Part shown: piece after piece, positions 16,345-24,786 of the stretch | Layout: each line of letters begins with the position of its first letter | How positions within the stretch are numbered: the stretch's first letter is position 1 | Assembly (NCBI GenBank): GCA_016794345.1 | Contig: JAEUKE010000136.1 | Span: forward strand, 46,278 to 110,277 | DNA length: 64,000 nt | Source of the DNA: Myxococcales bacterium | GTDB lineage: Bacteria; Myxococcota_A; Polyangia; Polyangiales; Polyangiaceae | Reading direction: 5' to 3' | Translations under genes and position numbers: made by a program | Notes under the pieces: model-generated | Told to the model about the DNA's origin: nothing | Databases searched by the model: none | Seen by the model: only the letters and a program-made list of their open reading frames with translations

Positions 16345-17721
16345 TTGAGCGCGCTCCCCATCCCTCAACCGCAGCCGGACGATGACGAAGACGTCCACTG
16401 GGCGCTGTCCACCGCCACCGCGCTCTGGGGCAGGGGAGAGACCCAGGAAGCGGTGAAGTGGCTGCGGCGCGCCGCAGAGTCGGCCTCCGACCAGAACAAG
16501 GACGAACGAGCGCTGGAGCTGTTCAAGGCCGCAGCCGACTGCGCCGCGCACCTGCAATCGCTCCCGCCCGGCGTCTCGCCTGCAGCGGCCTCGGCCCCGG
16601 CTGTCGCCGGGCCACCGCCGACCGAGGCGATGGGCAGCCGTCGGCAGCCAGCACCAGCAGCCCAGCTCTCGCAGACGCCGAGCCCGCCGCCGACGTCGAC
16701 GATGCAACACAACCGGACGCCGCCGCCGCCGCCCGTCCGGCGTTCGTCGCTTCCGTCGTCGCCCCACGCGGGCGGGGGCGCGCGCGTCTCGTCGCCGGGG
16801 CCCATCCCGAGCCCGCCGGTGAAGACGCCGAACGTTCACGTGGCCTTCGCGGCCGGCCCGGTCTCGGCCGTCGAGCCGATGGCGCCGACGCTCCCACGCG
16901 GCGGCGGCAAGACGATGATGTCGACCGGCAACTCGCGCCCGCACATCGCGAGCGCGAAGACGCTGACGAGCAACAACGACTTGCAGCAAGCGGTCGCGCG
17001 CGCCGACGCGATTGTCGGGCAGGGGGAGCACCGACCGCAGACGGCGATCGGGATCGGCGCGCTGGGGCCCGCGCAGGGCGGACACACCCCCGCGCAGCCG
17101 CAGCCGCGTGCGCACCAACCGAGCGGTGCGGATCTGCGCTCGCCGCCGAAGAGCGGCAGGAAAGGGACGAAAAGCGGTCGGCGCTCGAACCCGAACCTCC
17201 TGGCCGAGACGGAGGCCGCCGCGAGCGAGCCGGCGACTCGGCCCGTGCCGCCGGGCGCGGCAGCAGTCGTCCCGACGAAGCGCTTCGACGACGAGGTGAC
17301 CGTCGAGCACGACCGGCCGACCGTCATCGTCCGATACGACGACCTCGACGAGAAGACGAACGTGATCGCGGGCCGATCGCGAGCGGCCGCGGCGGAGGAG
17401 CCGGCGCCGCCGAGCAGCCGCGGCAGGCGGCGCGGGTCGTCGACCGGCGTCGCCGCGGCCGCGGAGCCGGAGGACCGCAAGAAGACGGTCGTTCCGGGGA
17501 GCAGCGAGCCGCCGCCCGCGCTCGCCAACGAGCTCAGCCGGATCACGTCGTTCCGCGTCGCGCTCGTGTCGGACCCGGCGCGCGGCACGGTCGAGGTGCT
17601 TCCGCTCGTCCCGAACGAGCCGGCGCCGGCAGGCCTGGTCACGGCGATCCTCGTGCCGGTGGACGGGACGAGCAGCCGGCAGATCGCCGAGATCCTCGCG
17701 ACGAAGAGACGTCGCAGTTAA
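16345..17721 (+). CDS. Pro/Ala-rich protein of unknown function with helical N-terminus
   Basis: Not recognised with certainty. From the TTG at 16345 (LSALPIPQPQ) it has 458 residues. An N-terminal helical segment of about 60 residues (VHWALSTATALWGRGETQEA, then KWLRRAAESASD) looks like one or two TPR-like helices. A long low-complexity region rich in Pro, Ala, Ser and Arg follows, then a short ordered C-terminal piece (NELSRITSFRVALVSDPARG onward). No signal peptide; probably cytoplasmic. The start is weakly supported: no ribosome site, and an earlier TTG exists at 16285. The same helical N-terminus is, from memory, found in several myxobacterial proteins fused to other regulatory domains. 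Confidence 0.6.
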   Translation: MSALPIPQPQPDDDEDVHWALSTATALWGRGETQEAVKWLRRAAESASDQNKDERALELFKAAADCAAHLQSLPPGVSPAAASAPAVAGPPPTEAMGSRRQPAPAAQLSQTPSPPPTSTMQHNRTPPPPPVRRSSLPSSPHAGGGARVSSPGPIPSPPVKTPNVHVAFAAGPVSAVEPMAPTLPRGGGKTMMSTGNSRPHIASAKTLTSNNDLQQAVARADAIVGQGEHRPQTAIGIGALGPAQGGHTPAQPQPRAHQPSGADLRSPPKSGRKGTKSGRRSNPNLLAETEAAASEPATRPVPPGAAAVVPTKRFDDEVTVEHDRPTVIVRYDDLDEKTNVIAGRSRAAAAEEPAPPSSRGRRRGSSTGVAAAAEPEDRKKTVVPGSSEPPPALANELSRITSFRVALVSDPARGTVEVLPLVPNEPAPAGLVTAILVPVDGTSSRQIAEILATKRRRS

Positions 17722-17724
17722 CAT
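17719..17724 (+). promoter_or_regulatory. predicted -10 box of the GNAT gene
   Basis: TAACAT at 17719-17724, 7 bases before the ATG at 17732, in a locally AT-rich stretch; no clear -35. Confidence 0.3.
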
Positions 17725-17731
17725 AACAGCT

Positions 17732-18301
17732 ATGTCATCAGAAGAAGAACGCCGCGGGCCGCCCCAGAAAGTCCGGATCTCGAAGCTCCAGGAGGCGCAG
17801 ATCGCGGCGCTCCTCGAGCTCGAGCAGGCCGTTGCCGCGCTCTATTACGACGTCGGGTTCGACGCGGCGGAGGTGCCGCCGCGGACCGAGCAGGACTTCT
17901 ACAGGCTGCCACGTGACCACGCGGTTCGCGTGGCGGAGGCCGATCACGAGGTCGCCGGATACACGGCCTGGAGAGACGAGGCGCCGGGCGTCGCGTACCT
18001 GGAGGAGCTGAGCGTGCACCCGGACTACCAGCGCTACGGCATCGGGACGAAGCTCCTCGATCGCGTCTTCGAAGAGGCGCGCGAGAACGACTTCCGCGAG
18101 CTGGTGCTCCGGGCGTGGGACAAGGCGACCTGGGCCCAGGCGTTCTACAGGAAAGCCGGCTTCCAGCCGGTCGATGAGACCGCGCCGGAGAAGGTTCGGG
18201 AGTGGCTCGCGCTCAAGACGGACGGCGGCCGGCCGTTTCTCAGGCCGGGGGAGCGGGCGCTCTGGGTGAAGGTGCCGGTCCCGGTCGAAGACGAGGACTA
18301 G
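17732..18301 (+). CDS. GNAT-family N-acetyltransferase
   Basis: Transfers an acetyl group from acetyl-CoA to an amine; the acceptor is unknown. 189 aa. The acetyl-CoA-binding motif A is visible as LSVHPDYQRYGIGTKLLDRV (residues about 92-111, with the QxxGxG/A signature), preceded by an AGYTAW strand and followed by LVLRAWDKATWAQAFYRKAG, the typical C-terminal strand and helix. No membrane segment. A hairpin terminator candidate follows at 18319, so transcription probably ends there. Confidence 0.88.
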   Translation: MSSEEERRGPPQKVRISKLQEAQIAALLELEQAVAALYYDVGFDAAEVPPRTEQDFYRLPRDHAVRVAEADHEVAGYTAWRDEAPGVAYLEELSVHPDYQRYGIGTKLLDRVFEEARENDFRELVLRAWDKATWAQAFYRKAGFQPVDETAPEKVREWLALKTDGGRPFLRPGERALWVKVPVPVEDED

Positions 18302-18318
18302 TCGCCGGATTCGCAGAA

Positions 18319-18337
18319 AGGCCGAGTAACTCGGCCT
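18319..18337 (+). terminator. hairpin terminator candidate after the GNAT gene
   Basis: AGGCCGAG, loop TAA, CTCGGCCT: a perfect 8-bp stem with a 3-base loop, followed by only a short pyrimidine stretch (CTTCGCGCTT). It is 17 bases past the stop codon. The weak U-tract lowers confidence. Confidence 0.5.
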
Positions 18338-18506
18338 CTTCGCGCTTGTCGTGAGTTGACATAATCCTTCTTATGCGACGGAGCCCAGGGTCGGTCAGGG
18401 GAGAAGTCTCGAGCTCGCTTACGCTGGTTCGGGTGCTGCTGCTGGGGCTCGGTCGGCGCCACTCGGTCGGCGCCGCGTGCGTCGTCGTCCGTCGTCCCAG
18501 CCCACC

Positions 18507-18539
18507 GTGTTGTCCCCGTTTGGGCGTGTTGTCCCCGTT
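18507..18539. repeat. 14-bp direct repeat, two copies
   Basis: GTGTTGTCCCCGTT at 18507-18520 and 18526-18539 (19-base period), followed by TGGG and CGG respectively. Confidence 0.8.
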
Positions 18540-18548
18540 CGGATCCCA

Positions 18549-18576
18549 GCGTGCAGAGGTGTGCACGTCTGCACGC
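18549..18576. repeat. 28-bp palindromic repeat, copy 1
   Basis: Arms GCGTGCAGA and TCTGCACGC are perfect 9-bp complements flanking a 10-base centre that contains GTGCAC. Identical to the copy at 18618-18645; the start-to-start distance is 69 bases. Confidence 0.85.
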
Positions 18577-18617
18577 CGCGGTGCCCAGGAATCCCAGGTG
18601 GTTCCTCCCAGTTTCCT

Positions 18618-18645
18618 GCGTGCAGAGGTGTGCACGTCTGCACGC
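18618..18645. repeat. 28-bp palindromic repeat, copy 2
   Basis: Identical base for base to 18549-18576, including the asymmetric centre, so both copies have the same orientation. Confidence 0.85.
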
Positions 18646-18789
18646 GGCCAGCGCGCAGAGCAGACCGTGAACGACGGGAACGCCCGAAGGACCACACCCT
18701 TCCCATCTGGATGGACGTGAGGTCGGCCTCGACCGCGCGAGCCACGACGACCACCCGTCGGCCTCGAACGAGTCCGCGGGCGTCGTCCG

Positions 18790-20229
18790 TCAGCCGGCCT
18801 TCTTGGGGCTCGGCTTCTTCGGCTCGGGCCTCGGCGGGCGCACGACACCAGGCGGAGGCTGGACGACTAGCGCGAGGAGCACGCCGCCGTTTGTCATCAC
18901 GAACGCGTGTTGCCCGTGGGCCGCCGGCGTCATCGCGATCTCGTTGCCCGGCTCGATGCCGTCGATGACCGCGCCCTGCGTCGGCTCCACCAGGAAGACG
19001 CCGTAGCGAGTCGTGGTGACCAGGATGGCGCCCGCGACCTGGACCGGCGCGCTGATGCCGCCCTCCGGGAGCTTCTTGCGCCACAGGATGCGCCCGCGAT
19101 CGTCCGGATCGAGGCCCCAGAGCCCCGTCCGGCCCGAGCTCGCAACGAGCACGCGACGCGCCGGCGCGTCGGGTCCGAGGTCGCCGTTCGGGACCCGCGG
19201 TCGGCCGGGGTGCGGCGGCTGCTCCCAGAGGAGCAGGTTGTTCGCGCCGACGACCGCCTCGTTGCGCCAGAGCGTCCGGCCGGTCTCCGCCTCGAGGGCG
19301 TACACGCCGCCTTCGTAGTGCGCGACGAACAGCCCGTCCGTCCCGGCGACGGTGCTCAGCACCGGCGTCGTGTCGGCGTCCAGGTACTGCGGGGGTTGGC
19401 CTTCGGCGCTCGCGGCCTCGATCGTGAGATCCACCGTGGGCCACTGCTCGGAGCCGTCCGCGGTGCCGTACGCCATGATCACGCCGTCCGAGAACGCCGT
19501 GTACGCGCGCACGTCGTCGACCGCGACGCCGGCGTGCCCGCCGATCTCGATGCCGAACGCGGGCGTTCGGTGCTGGTACCAGCGCATCTTTCCGGTCTGC
19601 CGGTCGAGGCTGACGAGCGTGTCATTGGCGTTCGTGATGAACACCGTGTCGCCGTGTACCACGGCGCGCCGCGCGATCTCGGCGTTCGTCGAGAACCGGT
19701 AGATGAGATCCCCGTTCTCGGCCTTGACCTTGTAGAGCGCGCCGTCCGCCGATCCGAAGTAGACGCAGTCTTCCTCGCGGTCGTAGTACGGCTCGCTCTG
19801 CACGGGCCCGAGGGTCTCGAAGCGCCAGATGATGTCGCCGCTCGGCGCGTCCACCGCGTAGAGCCCGCCGTCCTGGGAGCCGACGAAGACGCGCATGCCG
19901 CGGACGTCGAGCCCGGGCCGGCCGCGCTCGTACGGCAAATCGACGATCTTCGTCGGGTCCGTGATCGCCTTCCGGTACGCGATGCCGAGCACGCCGCCCG
20001 GCCGGTTCAACCAGACCGGGACCTCCGGGACCGCCTCGCCGCGGAGCGCGTCGCAGCCCGTCGCGAGCGCAGCGGCGGCGGTGGCGCCGGCCATCAAGGC
20101 ACGCCGGCCGAACGACGACGACGCTCCCCCCTCCGCGCCGCGGAGGGGGGCTGGGGGGGAGGAAACCACGGGTTCATCGCTTCCGGAGGCTTCACCTTCC
20201 GAGCGATGCACCAGCGTCTCAATGGCCAT
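18790..20229 (-). CDS. BamB-like PQQ-type beta-propeller lipoprotein
   Basis: A 479-residue outer-membrane-assembly-factor-like protein. Residues about 80-450 contain repeated propeller blades with PQQ-repeat hallmarks (VFVGSQDGGLYAVDAPSGDI, VYFGSADGALYKVKAENGDL, GLFVAHYEGGVYALEAETGR). The export signal is a Tat-like FGRRALM plus a hydrophobic stretch ending in lipobox LATGC near residue 59. The 30+ residues before it include SSPPAPLRGAEGG, encoded by palindromic repeat A, an unusual addition. The ATG overlaps the end of the upstream YfgM-like gene by 11 bases, showing translational coupling. E. coli also has yfgM next to bamB, which supports the assignment. Confidence 0.8.
   Translation of the reverse strand: MAIETLVHRSEGEASGSDEPVVSSPPAPLRGAEGGASSSFGRRALMAGATAAAALATGCDALRGEAVPEVPVWLNRPGGVLGIAYRKAITDPTKIVDLPYERGRPGLDVRGMRVFVGSQDGGLYAVDAPSGDIIWRFETLGPVQSEPYYDREEDCVYFGSADGALYKVKAENGDLIYRFSTNAEIARRAVVHGDTVFITNANDTLVSLDRQTGKMRWYQHRTPAFGIEIGGHAGVAVDDVRAYTAFSDGVIMAYGTADGSEQWPTVDLTIEAASAEGQPPQYLDADTTPVLSTVAGTDGLFVAHYEGGVYALEAETGRTLWRNEAVVGANNLLLWEQPPHPGRPRVPNGDLGPDAPARRVLVASSGRTGLWGLDPDDRGRILWRKKLPEGGISAPVQVAGAILVTTTRYGVFLVEPTQGAVIDGIEPGNEIAMTPAAHGQHAFVMTNGGVLLALVVQPPPGVVRPPRPEPKKPSPKKAG
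20124..20172 (+). repeat. dispersed palindrome family, copy A
   Basis: Stem CCCCCCTCCGC (20126-20136), loop GCC, stem GCGGAGGGGGG (20140-20150), then the family tail CTGGGGGGGAGGAAACCACG. It lies inside the first 35 codons of the BamB-like gene, antisense to it. Confidence 0.85.
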
Positions 20230-21616
20230 CGCCGTGTTCGCCTTCCTCGGCCTGCTTCCGCTGCATCTCCTCGATCTGCTTCTTGATGCGCTCGAGCTCC
20301 TCGGGCGACATCTGGCCCTTCGGACCGCCCGCAGCGCGCTTCGGCTTCACGAGGCTCGGGTCGATGCCGCGCAACGTCTCCTCGATCATCGCTCGCAGGT
20401 GCGGCGACTGCGGGCCCTCGAGCGTGGGCACCTCGAGCGCCTTGTTGAGGGCGACGAGCATCTCCTTGCCCTTGTCCTTCTCGCCTTTGGCGAGAAACAT
20501 CCGCGCCTGGTGGTACTTGCCGAGGTCCGCGTAGACCTTGTCGATGCCCTCGAGCTGCTGGAACACGTTCATCGCGCCGTCGAAGTCCTTCTTGGCTTCG
20601 AGCGCGAAGCCCTTGCCCTCGGTCGCGCGCGCACGCACGTCGACGTCGGCCTTGGCCAGCTCGCTCCGGAGCACGTCCTCGTAGGCCGAGAACGCCTGAT
20701 CGGGCATGTTCTTGTCGAGGTACGCGCCCGCTTGCCCGAGCTTGCCCAGGATGCCGGGGCCGGTGCCGGGGTGCTCGTCGACCACCTTCGTGTACGCAGC
20801 GAGCACCGCGTCCGCCTTGGCCTCCGTCGAGGCGAAGACGGGCATCGGATCGAGCGCCTTCTGCTCGTCCGGGCGCTTGTCTTCGGGGATGACGGGCGCC
20901 TGCTCGGTGAGCATGGCCTTGGCGAGCGTGTCGGTCGTCTTGCCGGCCTTCTGCTCGCGGTGATCGAAGTAATACATGGTGGCGGCGGTCCCGACGACGC
21001 CGAGCACGAGCACCGCCGCGACCGCCCGGAAGTTCGTCCGCAGCCACTTGGTGGCGCCGGAGCCGGCTCGCGCGAGCGAGTCCTGAACCATCTCGCCAGC
21101 CGAGAGGCCCACGAGCGGCGTTGCCGCCTTCTTGGCAGCTTCCTGGCGACGCTTGAGCAGCTCCTTCGCGCGCAGGTTCTTGTCCTTGGGCAGAGGCGCC
21201 TTGGCGGCCACGGCCTCGGGCTCCTCGCCCTCTTCCTCTTCCTCGGCCTCGCCCTCGTCTTCGGACTTGGCTCGGGCCTTTTCATTCCTCGCGCGGCGCT
21301 TCTTCAGGACCTCTTCGCGGCGGCGCGCGGCGCGATTGGGCGCGGCGGCAGGCTTCTCGCCTACGTCCTGGCCTTCGGTCGAGGCTTCTTCCTCCTCGTC
21401 GACGCCCAGGGCCTTCGCGACGCCGGCCGTCGAGGCGTCGCGTTCCGCTTCGTCCTCGTCGGTCTCGTCGTCGCCCTCGTCGCGATCGTCGTCGTCTTTG
21501 CTCGACGCCGCCCGAGTCTCCTCCCCATCCTCGTCGCTGGGCGCCTCGGTCTCGTCGCGTCCGTCCTCGTCGCGATCGTCGTCCTCGTCGCGCGCCTGGT
21601 CCTTGTCCTTGGCCAC
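20219..21616 (-). CDS. YfgM-like membrane protein with TPR domain and acidic N-terminus
   Basis: 465 aa. Residues 1-150 are highly charged (Asp/Glu/Lys/Arg) and probably disordered and cytoplasmic. A single membrane segment follows near residues 195-217 (FRAVAAVLVLGVVGTAATMYY). The extracytoplasmic part is helical with TPR-like repeats (DAVLAAYTKVVDEHPGTGPG, LGKLGQAGAYLDKNMPDQAF) and a charged C-terminus ending in a run of Glu/Lys. This layout, one anchor plus a TPR_21-like domain, is that of YfgM, a periplasmic chaperone partner of the Sec translocon, and the neighbour is BamB-like as in E. coli. The acidic N-terminal region is extra. GTG start 34 bases after the preceding gene. Confidence 0.7.
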   Translation of the reverse strand: MAKDKDQARDEDDDRDEDGRDETEAPSDEDGEETRAASSKDDDDRDEGDDETDEDEAERDASTAGVAKALGVDEEEEASTEGQDVGEKPAAAPNRAARRREEVLKKRRARNEKARAKSEDEGEAEEEEEGEEPEAVAAKAPLPKDKNLRAKELLKRRQEAAKKAATPLVGLSAGEMVQDSLARAGSGATKWLRTNFRAVAAVLVLGVVGTAATMYYFDHREQKAGKTTDTLAKAMLTEQAPVIPEDKRPDEQKALDPMPVFASTEAKADAVLAAYTKVVDEHPGTGPGILGKLGQAGAYLDKNMPDQAFSAYEDVLRSELAKADVDVRARATEGKGFALEAKKDFDGAMNVFQQLEGIDKVYADLGKYHQARMFLAKGEKDKGKEMLVALNKALEVPTLEGPQSPHLRAMIEETLRGIDPSLVKPKRAAGGPKGQMSPEELERIKKQIEEMQRKQAEEGEHGDGH

Positions 21617-21650
21617 GGCGTGACATTAGTCCCCCGCCCTGCCACGTCAA

Positions 21651-24600
21651 TCACCAGGGTTCGGGCGGGGGGGGCGGAATGGGCGATCGGAGCGGGACGA
21701 GGACACACGTGTCGAGCTCGACGCCCTGGGTCGCGTACACGACCAGGGTTATCTGCTCGCCCGGCTTCGCTCCGACCTGGGCTCCCACGTCGACGTAGGC
21801 CTCGACGGGCTCGGGGGCCACCGGGACCGTCACCACGACGGAGCGTTCTGGGTCGAGCGAGGGCAAATCCGACGGAATCGGGGCTTTTTTCTCCGGCCCC
21901 GAGGGCAGGCCGAGCCGCCTGCCCGCCCGGATCTCGCCCCCCGACGGCGCGCGAGCGCGGCAAATGAGGCGCACCGAGGCCTCGGAGGCGGCGGGCTCCG
22001 AGCCCTTCACCAGCTCGGGCACCACGAAGTCCACCGCCACGCCGCTCGTGGCGAAGCGTTTGAGCCGCTTCTGCTCGCCGTCCCGCACCGGCCCACCCAC
22101 GTGGCGGAGCATCCCGGCGCGCTTCGCGTATTCGACGCCGCCCGGCAGCGGGTCGGGCAGCCCCAGCATCGAGACGAGCGGCGTGCGAAGCTCGGGCCCC
22201 GCGCCCAGATCGAGGAGCGCCTCGGTGAGCGCGACGCGGCTCGTCTCGTACCGCTCGTCGAGCAGGCGGGACGCGAGCGCAGGTCGCGCTGCGTCCTCCC
22301 CGATCTTGGCGAGCGTCCGCGCGATGTACGGGCGGAGGCGCACGTCGTCGAGCGACGCGATCAGGAGCCCGACCGACTCGTCGTTCTTGAGCTCGGCGAG
22401 GACGGCGAGGACCTCCTTCGCCCGCTCGAAGGAGAGCAAGTCGTCCTCCGCCGGTTTCTTGTCGCCGCGGACCGGGAACGCCGCGCGCCACCACGCGACG
22501 AGCACGTCTTCGCCCCGGTGATCGCCGGCCTCGGCGAGGGCGAGCGCGGCCAGTCTCCGCTCGGCCTTGTTGCCCGTCTCGAGCAGCTCGTACGTGACGG
22601 GAGCACCCTCCCCCAGCCTCGTCAGGGCGAGCGCGATGAACGCCCGAGCCTCCTTGTCCTCTTCACGAGTCATCGCGAGCCGCAGCGCCGGCAGGGCCTC
22701 GCGGCGCTTGAGATCGAAGAGCACCTCGGCGGCCTTTCTCCTGACAGCAACGTCAGCATCATCCAGGAGCGCGGCGACGTCGGGCGCGGCCTCGACGTCG
22801 CCCCCGAGCCCGCGGCGGAGCGCCTCGGGCAAGCCCTTGCCCTCTTTCATGCTCCCTTCCCGCTCGTAGCGGCCGTGTGAGCCGTCGATCGATCGCAGCT
22901 TGCTCCGCAACGACGCCAGCTGATCGGGGCGGTCCGGGGCGACGTCGCGTGTCTGGCCGGGATCTGTCGACACGTCGTACAGGGCGCAGGCCGCGGCTCG
23001 ACGGTTGCAGACGAGGCGGCTCGACGCCTCCGCGAGGAGGACCATCTCCCCCGTCTCGGCGAACGCGAAGCCCGGGTCGTCCGCCTTCACCTCGCCGGTG
23101 AGGAAGGCGCCGAGGTCCCGCCCTCGCACGCGGGCCGGCTTGGGCGCGCGCATCGCCGCGAGCGTCGTCGGGAGCAGGTCGACGAGCGAGACGGGGGGAG
23201 CCACGCGGCGCGCCTCGAGCAGGCCAGGCGCGTTCACCACGAGCGGCACACGGACCTGCTCCTCGTAGACGGTCGTGCCGTGGTACCGGCCGCCGTGCTC
23301 GCCGAACTCCTCGCCGTGGTCGGACGTCACGATGACCAGCGTCTTCGGGCGTCGGCTGCGCATCGCCTCCACCAGGGCGCCGATCGCGGCATCGGCCTCG
23401 GCGATCTCGGCGTCGTAACGATCCACGTCCCGCGCGCCGAAATCCCGGCCGTCGTGCGCCTCGTAGGGCTCGTGGGGCTCGAAGAGGTGCACCCACGCGA
23501 AGACGCGGCTCGAGCCGGCCTCACCGTCCAGGTAACGCGCCAGCTGCACCGCGCGCTCGCGTGCCGGCAAGAACTCCTTGCGGACGTACTCGAACCCGAG
23601 GCCGCGATCGTCGAAGCCCTTGAAGCGCTCGGTGTCGATGAAGAACACCGCGGGAGGAAAGAAGGCGGCCGTCTTGTAGCCGTACCGCCGCAAGTGATCC
23701 GCCCAGGTCTCGGAGTCCTCTCCTAGCCCCATCGCGAGGAGCGGGCGCATGTATTTGCCCGTCATGAGCGAGGTGACCGCGTAAGACGTGTGCGGCGTCG
23801 CCGTGTACGCGTGCTCGAAGAGGACGCCTTCCTTCGCCAGCGTGTCGAGCGCCGGCGTCGTCGGTCGCGCGTAGCCGTAGGCGCCGAGGTGGTCGGCCCG
23901 CAGGGCGTCGACCGTGATGAGCAGGACGTCCCAGCCGGTCGCGTCGAGCGACCCCTTGGCGTCGACCGGCCCGCTCGCGACGGGTGCCTCGTACGGCTCG
24001 GGGGGCTCGATGCGCGCGGCGACCTCGACGGCGCGTCCGAGGACGGGCGCGTGCTCGAGGAAGACGAGCCGCACGTTGTCGGCCAGCGCCACGCGGTTGG
24101 CCGAGCTCGGCGTGAGGGCCGCCGCCGCCGCGAGGACCCCGAGCGCGAGGATCGCCCGCCAGGCCGTCGAACGCGACGGGCCCGCCTCGCGATCGGTCCC
24201 GAGCGGTCCGTACGCGAGCGTCGCCGCCGCGGCGAAGAAGAGCGCGAGGACCGCCAGCGCGTGGTGGAACGCGGGGTAGAGCCGCGGCAGGACGCGCAGG
24301 TTCACGAGGTCGCACGCGAAGAAGCCAAGGACCGCCAAGGCGATCACCGTTGCCCTGCGCCGCGAGGCGGTGAGCCGGGCGAGCCCTCTCGGGACGAGCG
24401 GCGCGAGCGCGTAGGCGAGCGCGCCGAGCGCCCCGGTGACGACGGCGACGAAGACCCAGCGCCGCGAGCCCGCGAGGTTGCGCCCGGTCGAGACGCCGAA
24501 CGCGACGGCAGCACCGAAGAGCGCGGCGGCGCCCGACACGAGCGCGCGGGGCGCCTGACGGGTCGAGCGCGCGATCCCCTCCACCACCGCGCCCGAGATC

Positions 24601-24773
24601 AGCGCGACCGGCGCCGCGCAGACCGCGGCGATGGGGCCGAGCCCGACCAGCGCGAGCCAGGCCTCCGAGAGCCCGGTCAGCTCGGAGCTCGTGACCGCCA
24701 CCGCGCCGAGCTCGGCGAGCATCAGGCAGAGGCCGATGAGGTACGCGTCCCAGAGGCGTTCGTAGGCGCGCAC
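21651..24773 (-). CDS. membrane alkaline-phosphatase-superfamily (sulfatase-like) protein with HEAT-like repeats
   Basis: 1040 aa. Residues 1-230 hold several hydrophobic helices (inner-membrane anchor). Residues about 280-620 are a sulfatase/phosphotransferase-fold domain: metal-binding strand LLITVDALRADHLGAYGY, nucleophile region TPHTSYAVTSLMTGKY and late metal site VIVTSDHGEEFGEHGGRYHG. Aligned to the sulfatase CxPxR block, the nucleophile position is Thr329, not Cys or Ser, so the formylglycine chemistry of sulfatases is not expected. Thr nucleophiles are known in LtaS/EptA-type phosphotransferases. Residues about 660-860 contain HEAT-like helical repeats (DADVAVRRKAAEVLFDL, NDESVGLLIASLDDVRLRPY). 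It follows greA by 13 bases in the same operon. Substrate unknown. Confidence 0.8.
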   Translation of the reverse strand: MRAYERLWDAYLIGLCLMLAELGAVAVTSSELTGLSEAWLALVGLGPIAAVCAAPVALISGAVVEGIARSTRQAPRALVSGAAALFGAAVAFGVSTGRNLAGSRRWVFVAVVTGALGALAYALAPLVPRGLARLTASRRRATVIALAVLGFFACDLVNLRVLPRLYPAFHHALAVLALFFAAAATLAYGPLGTDREAGPSRSTAWRAILALGVLAAAAALTPSSANRVALADNVRLVFLEHAPVLGRAVEVAARIEPPEPYEAPVASGPVDAKGSLDATGWDVLLITVDALRADHLGAYGYARPTTPALDTLAKEGVLFEHAYTATPHTSYAVTSLMTGKYMRPLLAMGLGEDSETWADHLRRYGYKTAAFFPPAVFFIDTERFKGFDDRGLGFEYVRKEFLPARERAVQLARYLDGEAGSSRVFAWVHLFEPHEPYEAHDGRDFGARDVDRYDAEIAEADAAIGALVEAMRSRRPKTLVIVTSDHGEEFGEHGGRYHGTTVYEEQVRVPLVVNAPGLLEARRVAPPVSLVDLLPTTLAAMRAPKPARVRGRDLGAFLTGEVKADDPGFAFAETGEMVLLAEASSRLVCNRRAAACALYDVSTDPGQTRDVAPDRPDQLASLRSKLRSIDGSHGRYEREGSMKEGKGLPEALRRGLGGDVEAAPDVAALLDDADVAVRRKAAEVLFDLKRREALPALRLAMTREEDKEARAFIALALTRLGEGAPVTYELLETGNKAERRLAALALAEAGDHRGEDVLVAWWRAAFPVRGDKKPAEDDLLSFERAKEVLAVLAELKNDESVGLLIASLDDVRLRPYIARTLAKIGEDAARPALASRLLDERYETSRVALTEALLDLGAGPELRTPLVSMLGLPDPLPGGVEYAKRAGMLRHVGGPVRDGEQKRLKRFATSGVAVDFVVPELVKGSEPAASEASVRLICRARAPSGGEIRAGRRLGLPSGPEKKAPIPSDLPSLDPERSVVVTVPVAPEPVEAYVDVGAQVGAKPGEQITLVVYATQGVELDTCVLVPLRSPIPPPPPEPW

Positions 24774-24786
24774 GTCAGGCCGGGGC

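Larger units (their letters stand above)
18302..18789. other. 488-bp intergenic region between convergent genes
   Basis: I see no convincing gene. It holds a terminator-like hairpin (18319-18337), a CATAAT box (18360-18365) 7 bases before an ATG at 18373, two copies of a 14-base direct repeat (18507, 18526) and two identical 28-bp palindromic repeats (18549, 18618). An open frame 18373-18720 (115 aa) crosses the repeats, but its composition looks like a translated repeat, not a protein. Confidence 0.6.

Noticed and set aside
16763..16785. G-rich run at 16763-16785 and 21661-21675 as further palindrome copies
   Set aside because: They lack the opposite arm and the conserved tail; the second codes a Pro-rich C-terminus.
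18302..18789. CRISPR array
   Set aside because: Only two 28-bp units, unequal content between repeats, no cas gene in the window.
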